Assembly: GCA_964651755.1 (NCBI GenBank)
Contig: CAZYZD010000052.1
Location: 1 to 15,457 of the forward strand
Length of the DNA: 15,457 bases
Source of the DNA: QNZT01 sp964651755
Lineage (GTDB): Bacteria > Campylobacterota > Campylobacteria > Campylobacterales > QNZT01
Direction of reading: 5' to 3'
The notes under the pieces were generated by a model that made no database searches, had not been told where the DNA came from, and worked only from the letters and a program-made list of their open reading frames with translations. Made by a program: the position numbers and the translations under genes. This document shows, one piece after another, positions 7,533-13,345 of this stretch. Within the stretch, counting starts at the first letter, position 1. Every line of letters starts with the position of its first letter.

Positions 7533-7621
7533 GCAATATTCAGTACTTATTAAGAATATTCATGTAAAATTCAAATTCTATTTTACTTATAGATTTTTAT
7601 AAAAATTTTTGTTTTATTGGC

Positions 7622-7648
7622 TAAACTAATTTTGTTTTAAGCCGATAG
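7622..7648 (+). promoter_or_regulatory. Sigma-28 (FliA) promoter before the small acidic protein
   Basis: TAAA (7622-7625), exactly 15 bases, then GCCGATAG (7641-7648). The enterobacterial FliA consensus is TAAA-N15-GCCGATAA, so this is one mismatch from perfect at the defining positions. Predicted transcription start is near 7655, giving a leader of about 63 bases before ATG 7718. It is intergenic and correctly oriented. Confidence 0.68.
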
Positions 7649-7688
7649 GGAAACAATCATGAATAAAAATCATGAGTAATATAAAAAC

Positions 7689-7694
7689 TATAAT
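7689..7694 (+). promoter_or_regulatory. Second, sigma-70-type -10 box before the small acidic protein
   Basis: TATAAT at 7689-7694, with a predicted start near 7701 and a leader of about 16 bases carrying AAAGGGG. Together with the upstream sigma-28 site this would give dual control, basal and motility-linked. Confidence 0.4.
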
Positions 7695-7717
7695 ATAAAA
7701 CCTTGAAAGGGGAATCC

Positions 7718-7921
7718 ATGACTGTTGAAGAATTAGAACTATTAGGTACTTTAAGTGAGCTTGATCTTGAGAATCTGGATGATGATGCACTGGCATCATT
7801 ACTAGAGGAGGCACTGGCTGTAACCGATGAAGATCCTTATGAAGCGATCACTTTCATCACTGAAAATAGCGAAATTCCTTACGAAGATCTTCAACGTGTT
7901 TATAACACTTTTAAAAGGTAG
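7718..7921 (+). CDS. Small, strongly acidic protein of unknown function
   Basis: A 67-residue protein. ATG 7718 is preferred over the in-frame TTG at 7703, because AAAGGGG lies at ideal distance before the ATG and would otherwise be translated. It has 19 Asp/Glu and only 3 Arg/Lys, all three in the last eight residues. There is no signal peptide, membrane segment or cysteine. The N-terminal half (TVEELELLGTLSELDLENLD) looks amphipathic-helical, then DDDALASLLEEALAV, a second helix; the C-terminal third (DPYEAITFITENSEIPYEDL) has aromatic residues and ends with a basic tail. Such a protein is likely cytosolic and might act through protein-protein contact. I do not recognise the family; it does not read like FlgM. 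It is monocistronic, with a sigma-28-like promoter and a hairpin after the stop, so a flagella-linked role is inferred, not shown. Confidence 0.8.
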   Translation: MTVEELELLGTLSELDLENLDDDALASLLEEALAVTDEDPYEAITFITENSEIPYEDLQRVYNTFKR

Positions 7922-7930
7922 TTAAACATC

Positions 7931-8004
7931 TTTACATAAACTCAGAGAGAAGTATCTCACGACTTCTCTCTGATAGGCTATTGTCTTTTTACACTTTATG
8001 TAAA
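7931..8004. terminator. Nested inverted repeats between the acidic-protein gene and dxr
   Basis: The inner hairpin has perfect 12-bp arms (TCAGAGAGAAGT 7942-7953; ACTTCTCTCTGA 7962-7973) and an 8-base loop. On the plus strand a T5 run follows at 7986-7990, some 12 bases away. A second perfect 10-bp pair, TTTACATAAA (7931-7940) and TTTATGTAAA (7995-8004), encloses it. Being symmetrical between two convergent genes, it probably ends transcription from both sides, although the T-run is more distant than in a classical terminator and the right outer arm lies in the last dxr codons. Confidence 0.6.
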
Positions 8005-9065
8005 CGTGTAAAATTTCTTACTTCTTTATCGATTTCAAATATATCATCCAATTTTACAGGTTTAAAATTTTCAAATTTACGATATGCAGTTAATGTTTTT
8101 CTCGAAATATCCATAAACCCAATTTCCCCTTCAAAAAACTGTTCTATAGCGATTTCATTGGCAGCATTAATTACTGCACCCAAATAGGGGTTTAGTAATA
8201 TTTCATCTTTAATCTCCCAAATCGGATAACGCAGAGGATCTATTTCCCGAAACTCCAGACTTCCCACTTTCAGTAAATCAACAGGCTCTAAAATAACCTC
8301 ATCCACTTGCCCCAAAAGTGCAAAAGCAATAGGCAGCTTCATATCAGCATGGGCAATATGTGCGGTGGTGCTGCCATCTTTAAAATCAACCAAAGCATGA
8401 ATAATCGACTTGGTTTCAATAATAGCATCCAGATAATCAATATCAAAAAGCCACTTTGCTTCCAAAAGTTCAAAAAGTTTATTGGTCATTGTTGCACTAT
8501 CTATGGTGATTTTCCGCCCCATAGACCAGTTTGGATGATTTAAAGCTTCTTCTACTGTCGCTTTTTCAAGTATTTCCAATGGCGTATCACGAAAAGACCC
8601 CCCACTTGCAGTAACCGTCATTTTACGTACCGGTCTATCCTGTAAAAGGTACCACAATCCAAAATGTTCACTATCAATAGGATGAATATATGACATATCA
8701 ATAAATTGTCCGGCAACCACCAAACTCTCTTTGTTGGCAAGTGCTACACGTTTTTGCAGCTTTATCGCTTCGATTGTCGGTCTAAGTCCTGTAAAACCTA
8801 CCAAAGAGTTGACAACCAACTCACTGCTGCTTTTGTGCATAACATCCAAAATCCCCTCTTCCCCATAAAAAACATTCTTATGTGCTACAGAAGAGACGGA
8901 CTCTTTATTTGCAACTACAACATATTTTGGCTGAAATTCTGCAATCTGTTTATTTAAGAGAGCGATATTATTTCCTGCAACCAACACCTCAACCGGCAAC
9001 GAAAATTGTTTTGCAATATGTAAGGCATTTACACCGATAGAACCTGTAGATCCCAGGATAATCAA
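7989..9065 (-). CDS. dxr: 1-deoxy-D-xylulose 5-phosphate reductoisomerase
   Basis: DXR (IspC) converts DXP to MEP with NADPH, the first committed step of the non-mevalonate isoprenoid pathway, in the cytoplasm. The NADPH-binding GSTGSIG is at residues 5-11; RVALANKESLVVAG, TVTASGGSFRD, HPNWSMGRKITIDSATMTNK and VINAANEIAIE are the substrate, metal and flexible-loop motifs. At 358 residues it is on the short side (E. coli 398) but complete in motifs. The start is TTG 9065, since no ATG precedes GSTGSIG closely; it overlaps the cdsA stop by four bases (TTGA), a sign of translational coupling. The gene is the last of the NFACT - charged protein - cdsA - dxr block. The same order is recalled from C. 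jejuni (Cj1346c-Cj1349c). Confidence 0.96.
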   Translation of the reverse strand: MIILGSTGSIGVNALHIAKQFSLPVEVLVAGNNIALLNKQIAEFQPKYVVVANKESVSSVAHKNVFYGEEGILDVMHKSSSELVVNSLVGFTGLRPTIEAIKLQKRVALANKESLVVAGQFIDMSYIHPIDSEHFGLWYLLQDRPVRKMTVTASGGSFRDTPLEILEKATVEEALNHPNWSMGRKITIDSATMTNKLFELLEAKWLFDIDYLDAIIETKSIIHALVDFKDGSTTAHIAHADMKLPIAFALLGQVDEVILEPVDLLKVGSLEFREIDPLRYPIWEIKDEILLNPYLGAVINAANEIAIEQFFEGEIGFMDISRKTLTAYRKFENFKPVKLDDIFEIDKEVRNFTRLHKV

Positions 9066-9832
9066 GCCAAACCTCTTAATAAAACAACCATTAAAACACC
9101 TGCGAAAAGATATCCATCAACACGATCAAGAACACCACCATGTCCCGGTAGTACATTACCGCTATCTTTCACACCTGCTTTACGCTTAAGATAACTCTCA
9201 AACAGATCACCATAGACTGATACAAAAGCAACCAGCAAAGAGATCAATACAGCAAGTACAGGAGAAACAAAAGATATACCATACAATGCCCCTGCAATAG
9301 TAGCAATTGTGACACCTCCAAGTACCCCTTCCCAGGTTTTCTTGGGTGAAACAGGAGCAAATGGTGTTTTTCCTATCGCTTTACCTGTAAAATATGCTCC
9401 CGTATCGGTTAAGGCAACAATAATCACAAGCCAAATCATAGCATCCATACCGAAGCCCTTGTAAAGTGCAAAGAGAAAAAGAAAAGGTGCAGTAGGATAT
9501 AAAAAGAGATAGATTTTTTTCATCTCTACCTGGTTTTTGTACACCATCCATGAAAGCGAAATAATCGATGCCAGGAAAAAAAGATCATCAGGATTGCTGT
9601 AAAAAAATGCAACTATCCATAAAAGTGCAGCATATCCGTACAGTTTAGTATCATCAATCTGCAATAACTGCATAGTCTCATATAAAGCAAAAAGATAGGC
9701 AACACCCAGGAAAACCCAGGTAAGCAATGCACTGTCTATTACCCCTATTAAAATAACAACAGCAATCAAAGCAATCCCTGTTACAAAACGTGCTCTATCT
9801 ATCTTTTCCAACCAATTTTTAGGTTTGTCCAT
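9062..9832 (-). CDS. cdsA: Phosphatidate cytidylyltransferase (CDP-diacylglycerol synthase)
   Basis: CdsA makes CDP-diacylglycerol from phosphatidic acid and CTP, the branch point for all membrane phospholipids, in the inner membrane. The 256-residue chain is highly hydrophobic with about 6-8 membrane segments from residue 17 onward. The family signature is clear: SPKKTWEGVLGG (about 163-174) and the C-terminal GDLFESYLKRKAGVKDSGNV followed by LPGHGGVLDRVDGYLFA, including the essential Asp/Lys/Asp residues. ATG 9832 follows AGAGGC. It is coupled by a 4-base overlap to dxr. A cardiolipin synthase gene, which uses a product of the same pathway, lies about 3.5 kb upstream on the same strand. Length fits bacterial CdsA (250-285). 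Confidence 0.95.
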   Translation of the reverse strand: MDKPKNWLEKIDRARFVTGIALIAVVILIGVIDSALLTWVFLGVAYLFALYETMQLLQIDDTKLYGYAALLWIVAFFYSNPDDLFFLASIISLSWMVYKNQVEMKKIYLFLYPTAPFLFLFALYKGFGMDAMIWLVIIVALTDTGAYFTGKAIGKTPFAPVSPKKTWEGVLGGVTIATIAGALYGISFVSPVLAVLISLLVAFVSVYGDLFESYLKRKAGVKDSGNVLPGHGGVLDRVDGYLFAGVLMVVLLRGLA

Positions 9833-9851
9833 ATTGTGCCTCTATCATTCA

Positions 9852-9869
9852 ATTATTTAAATAATCATA
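9852..9869 (-). promoter_or_regulatory. Possible internal promoter and palindrome before cdsA
   Basis: A perfect 14-base palindrome ATTATTTAAATAAT (9852-9865) overlaps a minus-strand TATGAT (9869-9864). If that is a -10 box, transcription would start near 9857, 25 bases before cdsA, with the palindrome over the start site. The 73-base gap before cdsA, unlike the tight spacing elsewhere in the block, makes an own promoter plausible. Both elements are AT-only and could be chance. Confidence 0.35.
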
Positions 9870-9905
9870 CAAATTTAGCACTTAACAAGCAAGCAACTAA
9901 GTGGA

Positions 9906-10241
9906 TTAAACGCGAATATCCAAAATATGATAAGGAAGTGATTCAAAAAGCTCTTCAACATTACTGCCCGGAGAAACTTTTTTATAACGTTTGAGAACTT
10001 CAATCTCTTTTTCTCCTGTTTGTTCCTCAGCTTCTTCTCTTTGGTGCTCTTGCTCAGGATCTATAGCTTTTTTTTCAAGAAGATCATCTACATCTTCAAT
10101 TACAGAAGGTTTTTCATTAATACGTGCAGCAGCAATTACATTTTGGAATTCTACTCTATTTTGGTGATCTGTCTGTTTTGAAGCTGGCACATGCATATTC
10201 TGATTTGCATACATAATACCTTCAAGCGGTGTAATAGGCAT
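9906..10241 (-). CDS. Conserved charged hypothetical protein between cdsA and the NFACT gene
   Basis: A 111-residue protein, ATG 10241, only 3 bases after the NFACT stop; its SD (AAGGAG) lies in the last NFACT codons, so the two are probably translated together. The N-terminus (MPITPLEGIMYANQNMHVPA, then SKQTDHQNRVEFQNVIAAA) is Gln/Asn-rich; residues ~45-85 are dominated by Glu/Lys/Asp (EEAEEQTGEKEIEVLKRYKK) and could be helical or disordered; the end is YHILDIRV. No signal peptide, membrane segment or cysteine. C. jejuni is recalled to have a small 'coiled-coil' protein (Cj1348c) in the same slot between cdsA and the NFACT gene, so this is probably its counterpart. Function unknown; the position suggests a link to ribosome quality control or envelope synthesis, but only weakly. 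Confidence 0.72.
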   Translation of the reverse strand: MPITPLEGIMYANQNMHVPASKQTDHQNRVEFQNVIAAARINEKPSVIEDVDDLLEKKAIDPEQEHQREEAEEQTGEKEIEVLKRYKKVSPGSNVEELFESLPYHILDIRV

Positions 10242-10244
10242 AGA

Positions 10245-11576
10245 TTACTCCTTCGATACTTTGATCGTATCATAATTCACATAGTTCACATTGGCACCTT
10301 CACGCATCTTTACATTGCGGCGTTGTGTAAAATCCACAAGATATGACCCCGCTGCTACATCACTAAACTGCACACATAACTTTGCAGCAAACTCCAGCAC
10401 ATCAAAAGGTGGAGATTTTTTTTCATTCCGTATTATAACATGAGTTGAAGGTATATCTTTAAGATGCATCCAAATATCACTCATCCTGGCTGCTTTCAGC
10501 ACAGAAATATTTCCTTTTTCATTTTTACCAAGCATAATTTTATACCCTTCTATAAAAAAAGTTTCAACATTGCTATCTTGTTTTTTCTCTTTTTTACTTT
10601 GTTTGGGTTGTTTTGGTAAATAAAGCTGTAACTCATCAAGAGAATTTGCCGAATTAATCGCCTTTTGCAAATTCTGCAGAAAGTTAATTTTAGAAGCAAG
10701 ATTTTCCCTCTCTACATATGTAAACTTTGCTTTTTGCTTGAGTTTTTTTGCCCTTTTAAAAAAATCATTCGCTGCTTCTGCCGGAGTGCGACTCTTTTCT
10801 GGTAAACGAATTGTCCGCTTATTTCCGTCAAAATCCATCAGCGTAATCTCTTTTTGATAATTTTTCATAAGATGTAAGTTTGAGAGTAAAAGATTTCCAT
10901 CTTTCACCAATGCTTCACTTTTTTGAAGTAAAACAGTCTCGTTTTCAAGATTAGTATACAACCTTTGCAATTTTTGCAATTTTTTTGAAAGAATTTGAAT
11001 TTTTTGTCTCTTCAGACTTGCAATTTTTTGCACTTCGCGTCTTTTGAAAGCTTCATGAAGATAAATATGCATATCTTCTATCTGCTCTTCTTTTTCAGGA
11101 AAGGGACGAGGAGGTAAATCCAATAACTTTACACCAACTTTCACTTCCCGAAATGATGTATGTGCATCAATGTGCCGATAGGCTTCTAAAATTACACCCT
11201 CTTCATCCAAAATAATAATATTGGTATTACGTCCGGTAAATTCAAATTGTAAAACAGATTTTTGTGCTTTATACTTTGAAGAGGAATTTACTGTAAAGCG
11301 AAGTATCCTGTTTCCCTCCGGTACTTCTATCTTTTCGATTTTTGCGTTATTGAAGCGTTTTTTCAATACTACATCAAATGGAGCATTGTAGTTTCTCACT
11401 TTTTTATACGACTCTGTTTGAAATATATAGGCATCACCTCTACGCATATCAAAATAGTAACTATTTTCCCGATCAAAAACAATTTTTACAATAGTGTCTT
11501 CGATACGTTCAATAGCATTAATTTTACGATATTTGGTTAAATGGGAAGCTATCTGTACTAAACTGGATCTTGTCAT
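10245..11576 (-). CDS. NFACT (RqcH/Rqc2-like, 'fibronectin-binding') family protein
   Basis: NFACT proteins such as B. subtilis RqcH bind obstructed 50S subunits carrying peptidyl-tRNA and recruit tRNA-Ala to add C-terminal Ala tails that mark stalled chains for degradation. Here residues 1-165 read as NFACT-N (SSLVQIASHLTKYRKINAIE, FDVVLKKRFNNAKIEKIEVP, GRNTNIIILDEEGVILEA, LDLPPRP), about 170-330 as a long Lys/Gln/Leu-rich coiled coil, and 340-443 as NFACT-R (ISVLKAARMSDIWMHLKDIPSTHVII, DVAAGSYLVDFTQRRNVKM). At 443 residues it is shorter than RqcH (about 570), so the HhH/CC-M part is reduced, as in Campylobacterota homologs I recall. The conserved Asp-Arg of RqcH appears to be Asn89-Arg90 (GNRILRF). 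ATG 11576 has no SD; the -10 box is 6 bases upstream, so the mRNA may be leaderless. First gene of the block ending in dxr. Confidence 0.87.
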   Translation of the reverse strand: MTRSSLVQIASHLTKYRKINAIERIEDTIVKIVFDRENSYYFDMRRGDAYIFQTESYKKVRNYNAPFDVVLKKRFNNAKIEKIEVPEGNRILRFTVNSSSKYKAQKSVLQFEFTGRNTNIIILDEEGVILEAYRHIDAHTSFREVKVGVKLLDLPPRPFPEKEEQIEDMHIYLHEAFKRREVQKIASLKRQKIQILSKKLQKLQRLYTNLENETVLLQKSEALVKDGNLLLSNLHLMKNYQKEITLMDFDGNKRTIRLPEKSRTPAEAANDFFKRAKKLKQKAKFTYVERENLASKINFLQNLQKAINSANSLDELQLYLPKQPKQSKKEKKQDSNVETFFIEGYKIMLGKNEKGNISVLKAARMSDIWMHLKDIPSTHVIIRNEKKSPPFDVLEFAAKLCVQFSDVAAGSYLVDFTQRRNVKMREGANVNYVNYDTIKVSKE

Positions 11577-11582
11577 AAAAGT

Positions 11583-11588
11583 ATAATA
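11583..11588 (-). promoter_or_regulatory. -10 box giving a leaderless NFACT mRNA
   Basis: TATTAT on the minus strand (11588-11583), then the six bases ACTTTT, then ATG 11576. The usual 6-7 base distance from a -10 box to the start site puts +1 at the A of ATG. No purine-rich SD is visible in the 35 bases upstream. Confidence 0.45.
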
Positions 11589-11617
11589 GCGAAAAGAGAT
11601 TTAACAAGGGGAGAGTT

Positions 11618-11652
11618 TTCCATACACTACAACATAGTCACAGTGTATGGAA
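11618..11652. terminator. 11-bp hairpin after the HDOD gene, no U-tract
   Basis: Perfect arms TTCCATACACT (11618-11628) and AGTGTATGGAA (11642-11652) with a 13-base loop, beginning 29 bases after the HDOD stop codon on the minus strand. Neither strand continues with a T-run, so Rho-independent termination is doubtful. It separates the HDOD transcript from the NFACT promoter and may stabilise the 3' end. Confidence 0.5.
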
Positions 11653-11681
11653 TTCAACTATAAAAGAGCAATCAGGTTTTA

Positions 11682-12506
11682 CTAAACACTCTCAAGCTGG
11701 AATGTTTCTTTGACAACTTCTTCAAATTTTGCCCCATCAAGCTTATATTTCTTTACCAATGCCATAGCTTTTGGTAAGTTTGTATCCAAATCCAAAGGCT
11801 GTGTTGTAATGATTGTTTTTATTACCTGTAAAATCTCTGCGTACTCTCTTACCTCTTCTTCTGCTTCTTCAGGATTATTAAGATATTTAATTGCATTATA
11901 CATCACAGGATCAAAATTCCAATCATGTAATAAAATCGCCGTTACTTCTTCATTGGTAATTCCAAAGACTTTTTTCTCCAAAGCATGCATCTCTTCAAGA
12001 CTTTTCACCTGCTCTAGCAATGCTTTAAATTCATCTTTTTTACCATGTTCTATAACAAGTGAAGCTAAAACAATCTTTCCGATTTCCATAAGAAAAGATG
12101 GCAATATCAACATATCAAGTTTTGTACGCTTTCCTTTGTACCATTTTGAAACAAAAGCATTTTGCTGCTCTGAAATCGATGCAAAATCTTTAGCATCAAT
12201 ACCATACGGTGAAAGATCCAGATCAGGCTTCTTTTGTAAAAAAGAGGAAAATGCAAATCCCTTTACTGTCTCCATACCAAAGATAGAAACCGCTTGCTCA
12301 ATACTTTTTATTTCACGACTAAACCCATACAGCGGACTATTTGCAGCCTTTAAAATATTGGTTGTAGTCATAGGATCACTCTTAACAACCTTTGCCAAAT
12401 CAGCAACAGAACTTTCTACGTCGTTGCAAACAGCCATTACTTTATTTACTGTATCATCCAGTGGTGGAAACGCTTTTACTTTATCCAGAATTATCTCTTT
12501 TGTCAT
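11682..12506 (-). CDS. HDOD domain-containing protein
   Basis: A 274-residue cytoplasmic protein, ATG 12506 with AAAGGG about 8 bases upstream. Residues ~5-200 read as an HDOD domain: FPPLDDTVNKVMAVCNDVES, LAKVVKSDPMTTTNILKAAN (typical 'DPaLta.lLr.aNSp.yg'), SPLYGFSREIKSIEQAVSIF, then GMETVKGFAF, and a second helical half with FLMEIGKIVLASLV and EKKVFGITNEEVTAILLHDW. HDOD domains are HD-GYP relatives without the catalytic metal ligands and serve in signalling; they often go with c-di-GMP or chemotaxis networks. No other domain (GGDEF, EAL, receiver) is fused. C. jejuni Cj0248, an HDOD protein linked to motility and colonisation as I recall, is of comparable size. It stands alone: 54 bases behind the EEP gene and with a hairpin after its stop. 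Confidence 0.87.
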   Translation of the reverse strand: MTKEIILDKVKAFPPLDDTVNKVMAVCNDVESSVADLAKVVKSDPMTTTNILKAANSPLYGFSREIKSIEQAVSIFGMETVKGFAFSSFLQKKPDLDLSPYGIDAKDFASISEQQNAFVSKWYKGKRTKLDMLILPSFLMEIGKIVLASLVIEHGKKDEFKALLEQVKSLEEMHALEKKVFGITNEEVTAILLHDWNFDPVMYNAIKYLNNPEEAEEEVREYAEILQVIKTIITTQPLDLDTNLPKAMALVKKYKLDGAKFEEVVKETFQLESV

Positions 12507-12560
12507 TCTAAGCCCTTTGTTGAATTTTGAGTTATGACTATTATCGACATTCCAAAAATT

Positions 12561-13331
12561 TTATTTAGATGAAAAAACAACAAGTAACGGTTTATGATCT
12601 GAAGTAGTAATGTCAGAAAGAACTTCCGCTTTTTGCAACTTCAATTTTTTATAAAAGATATGATCAAGAGGATAGGGAAAAGGTACTTTTTGATGTCTAT
12701 TTTCTGAAAAATCTACACTATTTAAACTATATTTTTTAGTAAGACGCTCAATTATGTGCATTCTTTTTTTATTCCAAGTATTGAAATCCCCTGATAAAAT
12801 CACAGGATTTTCATCTTTCGCCAATGCCGACTCTATTTGTTCAACCTGCGCCAGAAACTTTTTGATTTTCACAAAGTTAATCATATGCACATTAATTACC
12901 CTGAGAGATTCTCCACTTTCCATTTTATAAGTTGTCTCAAGTGTAATTTTAGGTGTTTTAATAATCGGTTCTACTTCCTTTGTCATATAAAAATCAAAAT
13001 TAACAATTTTACTTTTGGATGCATTGATCAACCCAAAATGGTTTTGTTTCCATACAATATTAGGGAAAAATCCATATCCATATTCATGATGATTATCCAA
13101 AATACTTTTTTTGTTCATTGTCTGGTATTCCTGAAAAGTAATCATATCAGGTGTGTGCCGATGTAATATTTTTGAAAAATCTTCCAGCCATTCCAATGCA
13201 TGATTGTTTTTATGCACATTCCAGTTCAACAAAACAATTTTTTTCCCCACTAATTGCTCAGTTTTAGGTAGTTTTACGGCAACTGCTCTATTTTTTTGAT
13301 CAATATGCCAGGGAAGATATTTACGATACAC
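12561..13331 (-). CDS. Endonuclease/exonuclease/phosphatase (EEP) family protein
   Basis: A 256-residue protein with all EEP (DNase I-like) motifs in order: LNWNVHKNN (Asn ligand), ITFQEYQT (metal-binding Glu), NVHMINF (His), LSGDFNTWN (Asp/Asn pair), PLDHIFY and TSDHKPLLV (catalytic Asp-His). It can thus be expected to be a Mg-dependent phosphodiesterase or phosphatase; the substrate (nucleic acid, lipid head group or inositol-type) cannot be told. No signal peptide is evident, but the N-terminus (YRKYLPWHIDQKN) is basic. The start is GTG 13331, set six bases after AGGAG; the ATG four bases earlier is in another frame and stops after four codons. It begins 14 bases after the cls stop and is surely cotranscribed with it, which makes a role in membrane lipid handling conceivable but unproven. 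Confidence 0.88.
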   Translation of the reverse strand: MYRKYLPWHIDQKNRAVAVKLPKTEQLVGKKIVLLNWNVHKNNHALEWLEDFSKILHRHTPDMITFQEYQTMNKKSILDNHHEYGYGFFPNIVWKQNHFGLINASKSKIVNFDFYMTKEVEPIIKTPKITLETTYKMESGESLRVINVHMINFVKIKKFLAQVEQIESALAKDENPVILSGDFNTWNKKRMHIIERLTKKYSLNSVDFSENRHQKVPFPYPLDHIFYKKLKLQKAEVLSDITTSDHKPLLVVFSSK

Positions 13332-13345
13332 TCATCTCTCCTGAT

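Noticed and set aside
7659..7679. Six-codon reading frame (MNKNHE) between the sigma-28 site and the acidic-protein gene, as a leader peptide
   Set aside because: The predicted transcript starts only about 4 bases upstream, leaving no room for an SD, and the peptide shows no regulatory codon run.
7622..7700. Riboswitch (e.g. cyclic-di-GMP type) in the leader of the acidic-protein gene
   Set aside because: GGCT...AAGCC can pair weakly, but the conserved riboswitch core sequences are absent, and the sigma-28 consensus explains the same bases better.
10245..11576. Calling the NFACT protein a fibronectin-binding adhesin
   Set aside because: That is a legacy family name; there is no signal peptide or surface anchor, and the domain order fits ribosome quality control.
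11710..12537. Long open frame of 275 codons on the plus strand opposite the HDOD gene
   Set aside because: It mirrors a well-supported HDOD coding region, has no clear SD, and its composition (Ser/Phe/Ile-rich) is that of an antisense shadow.
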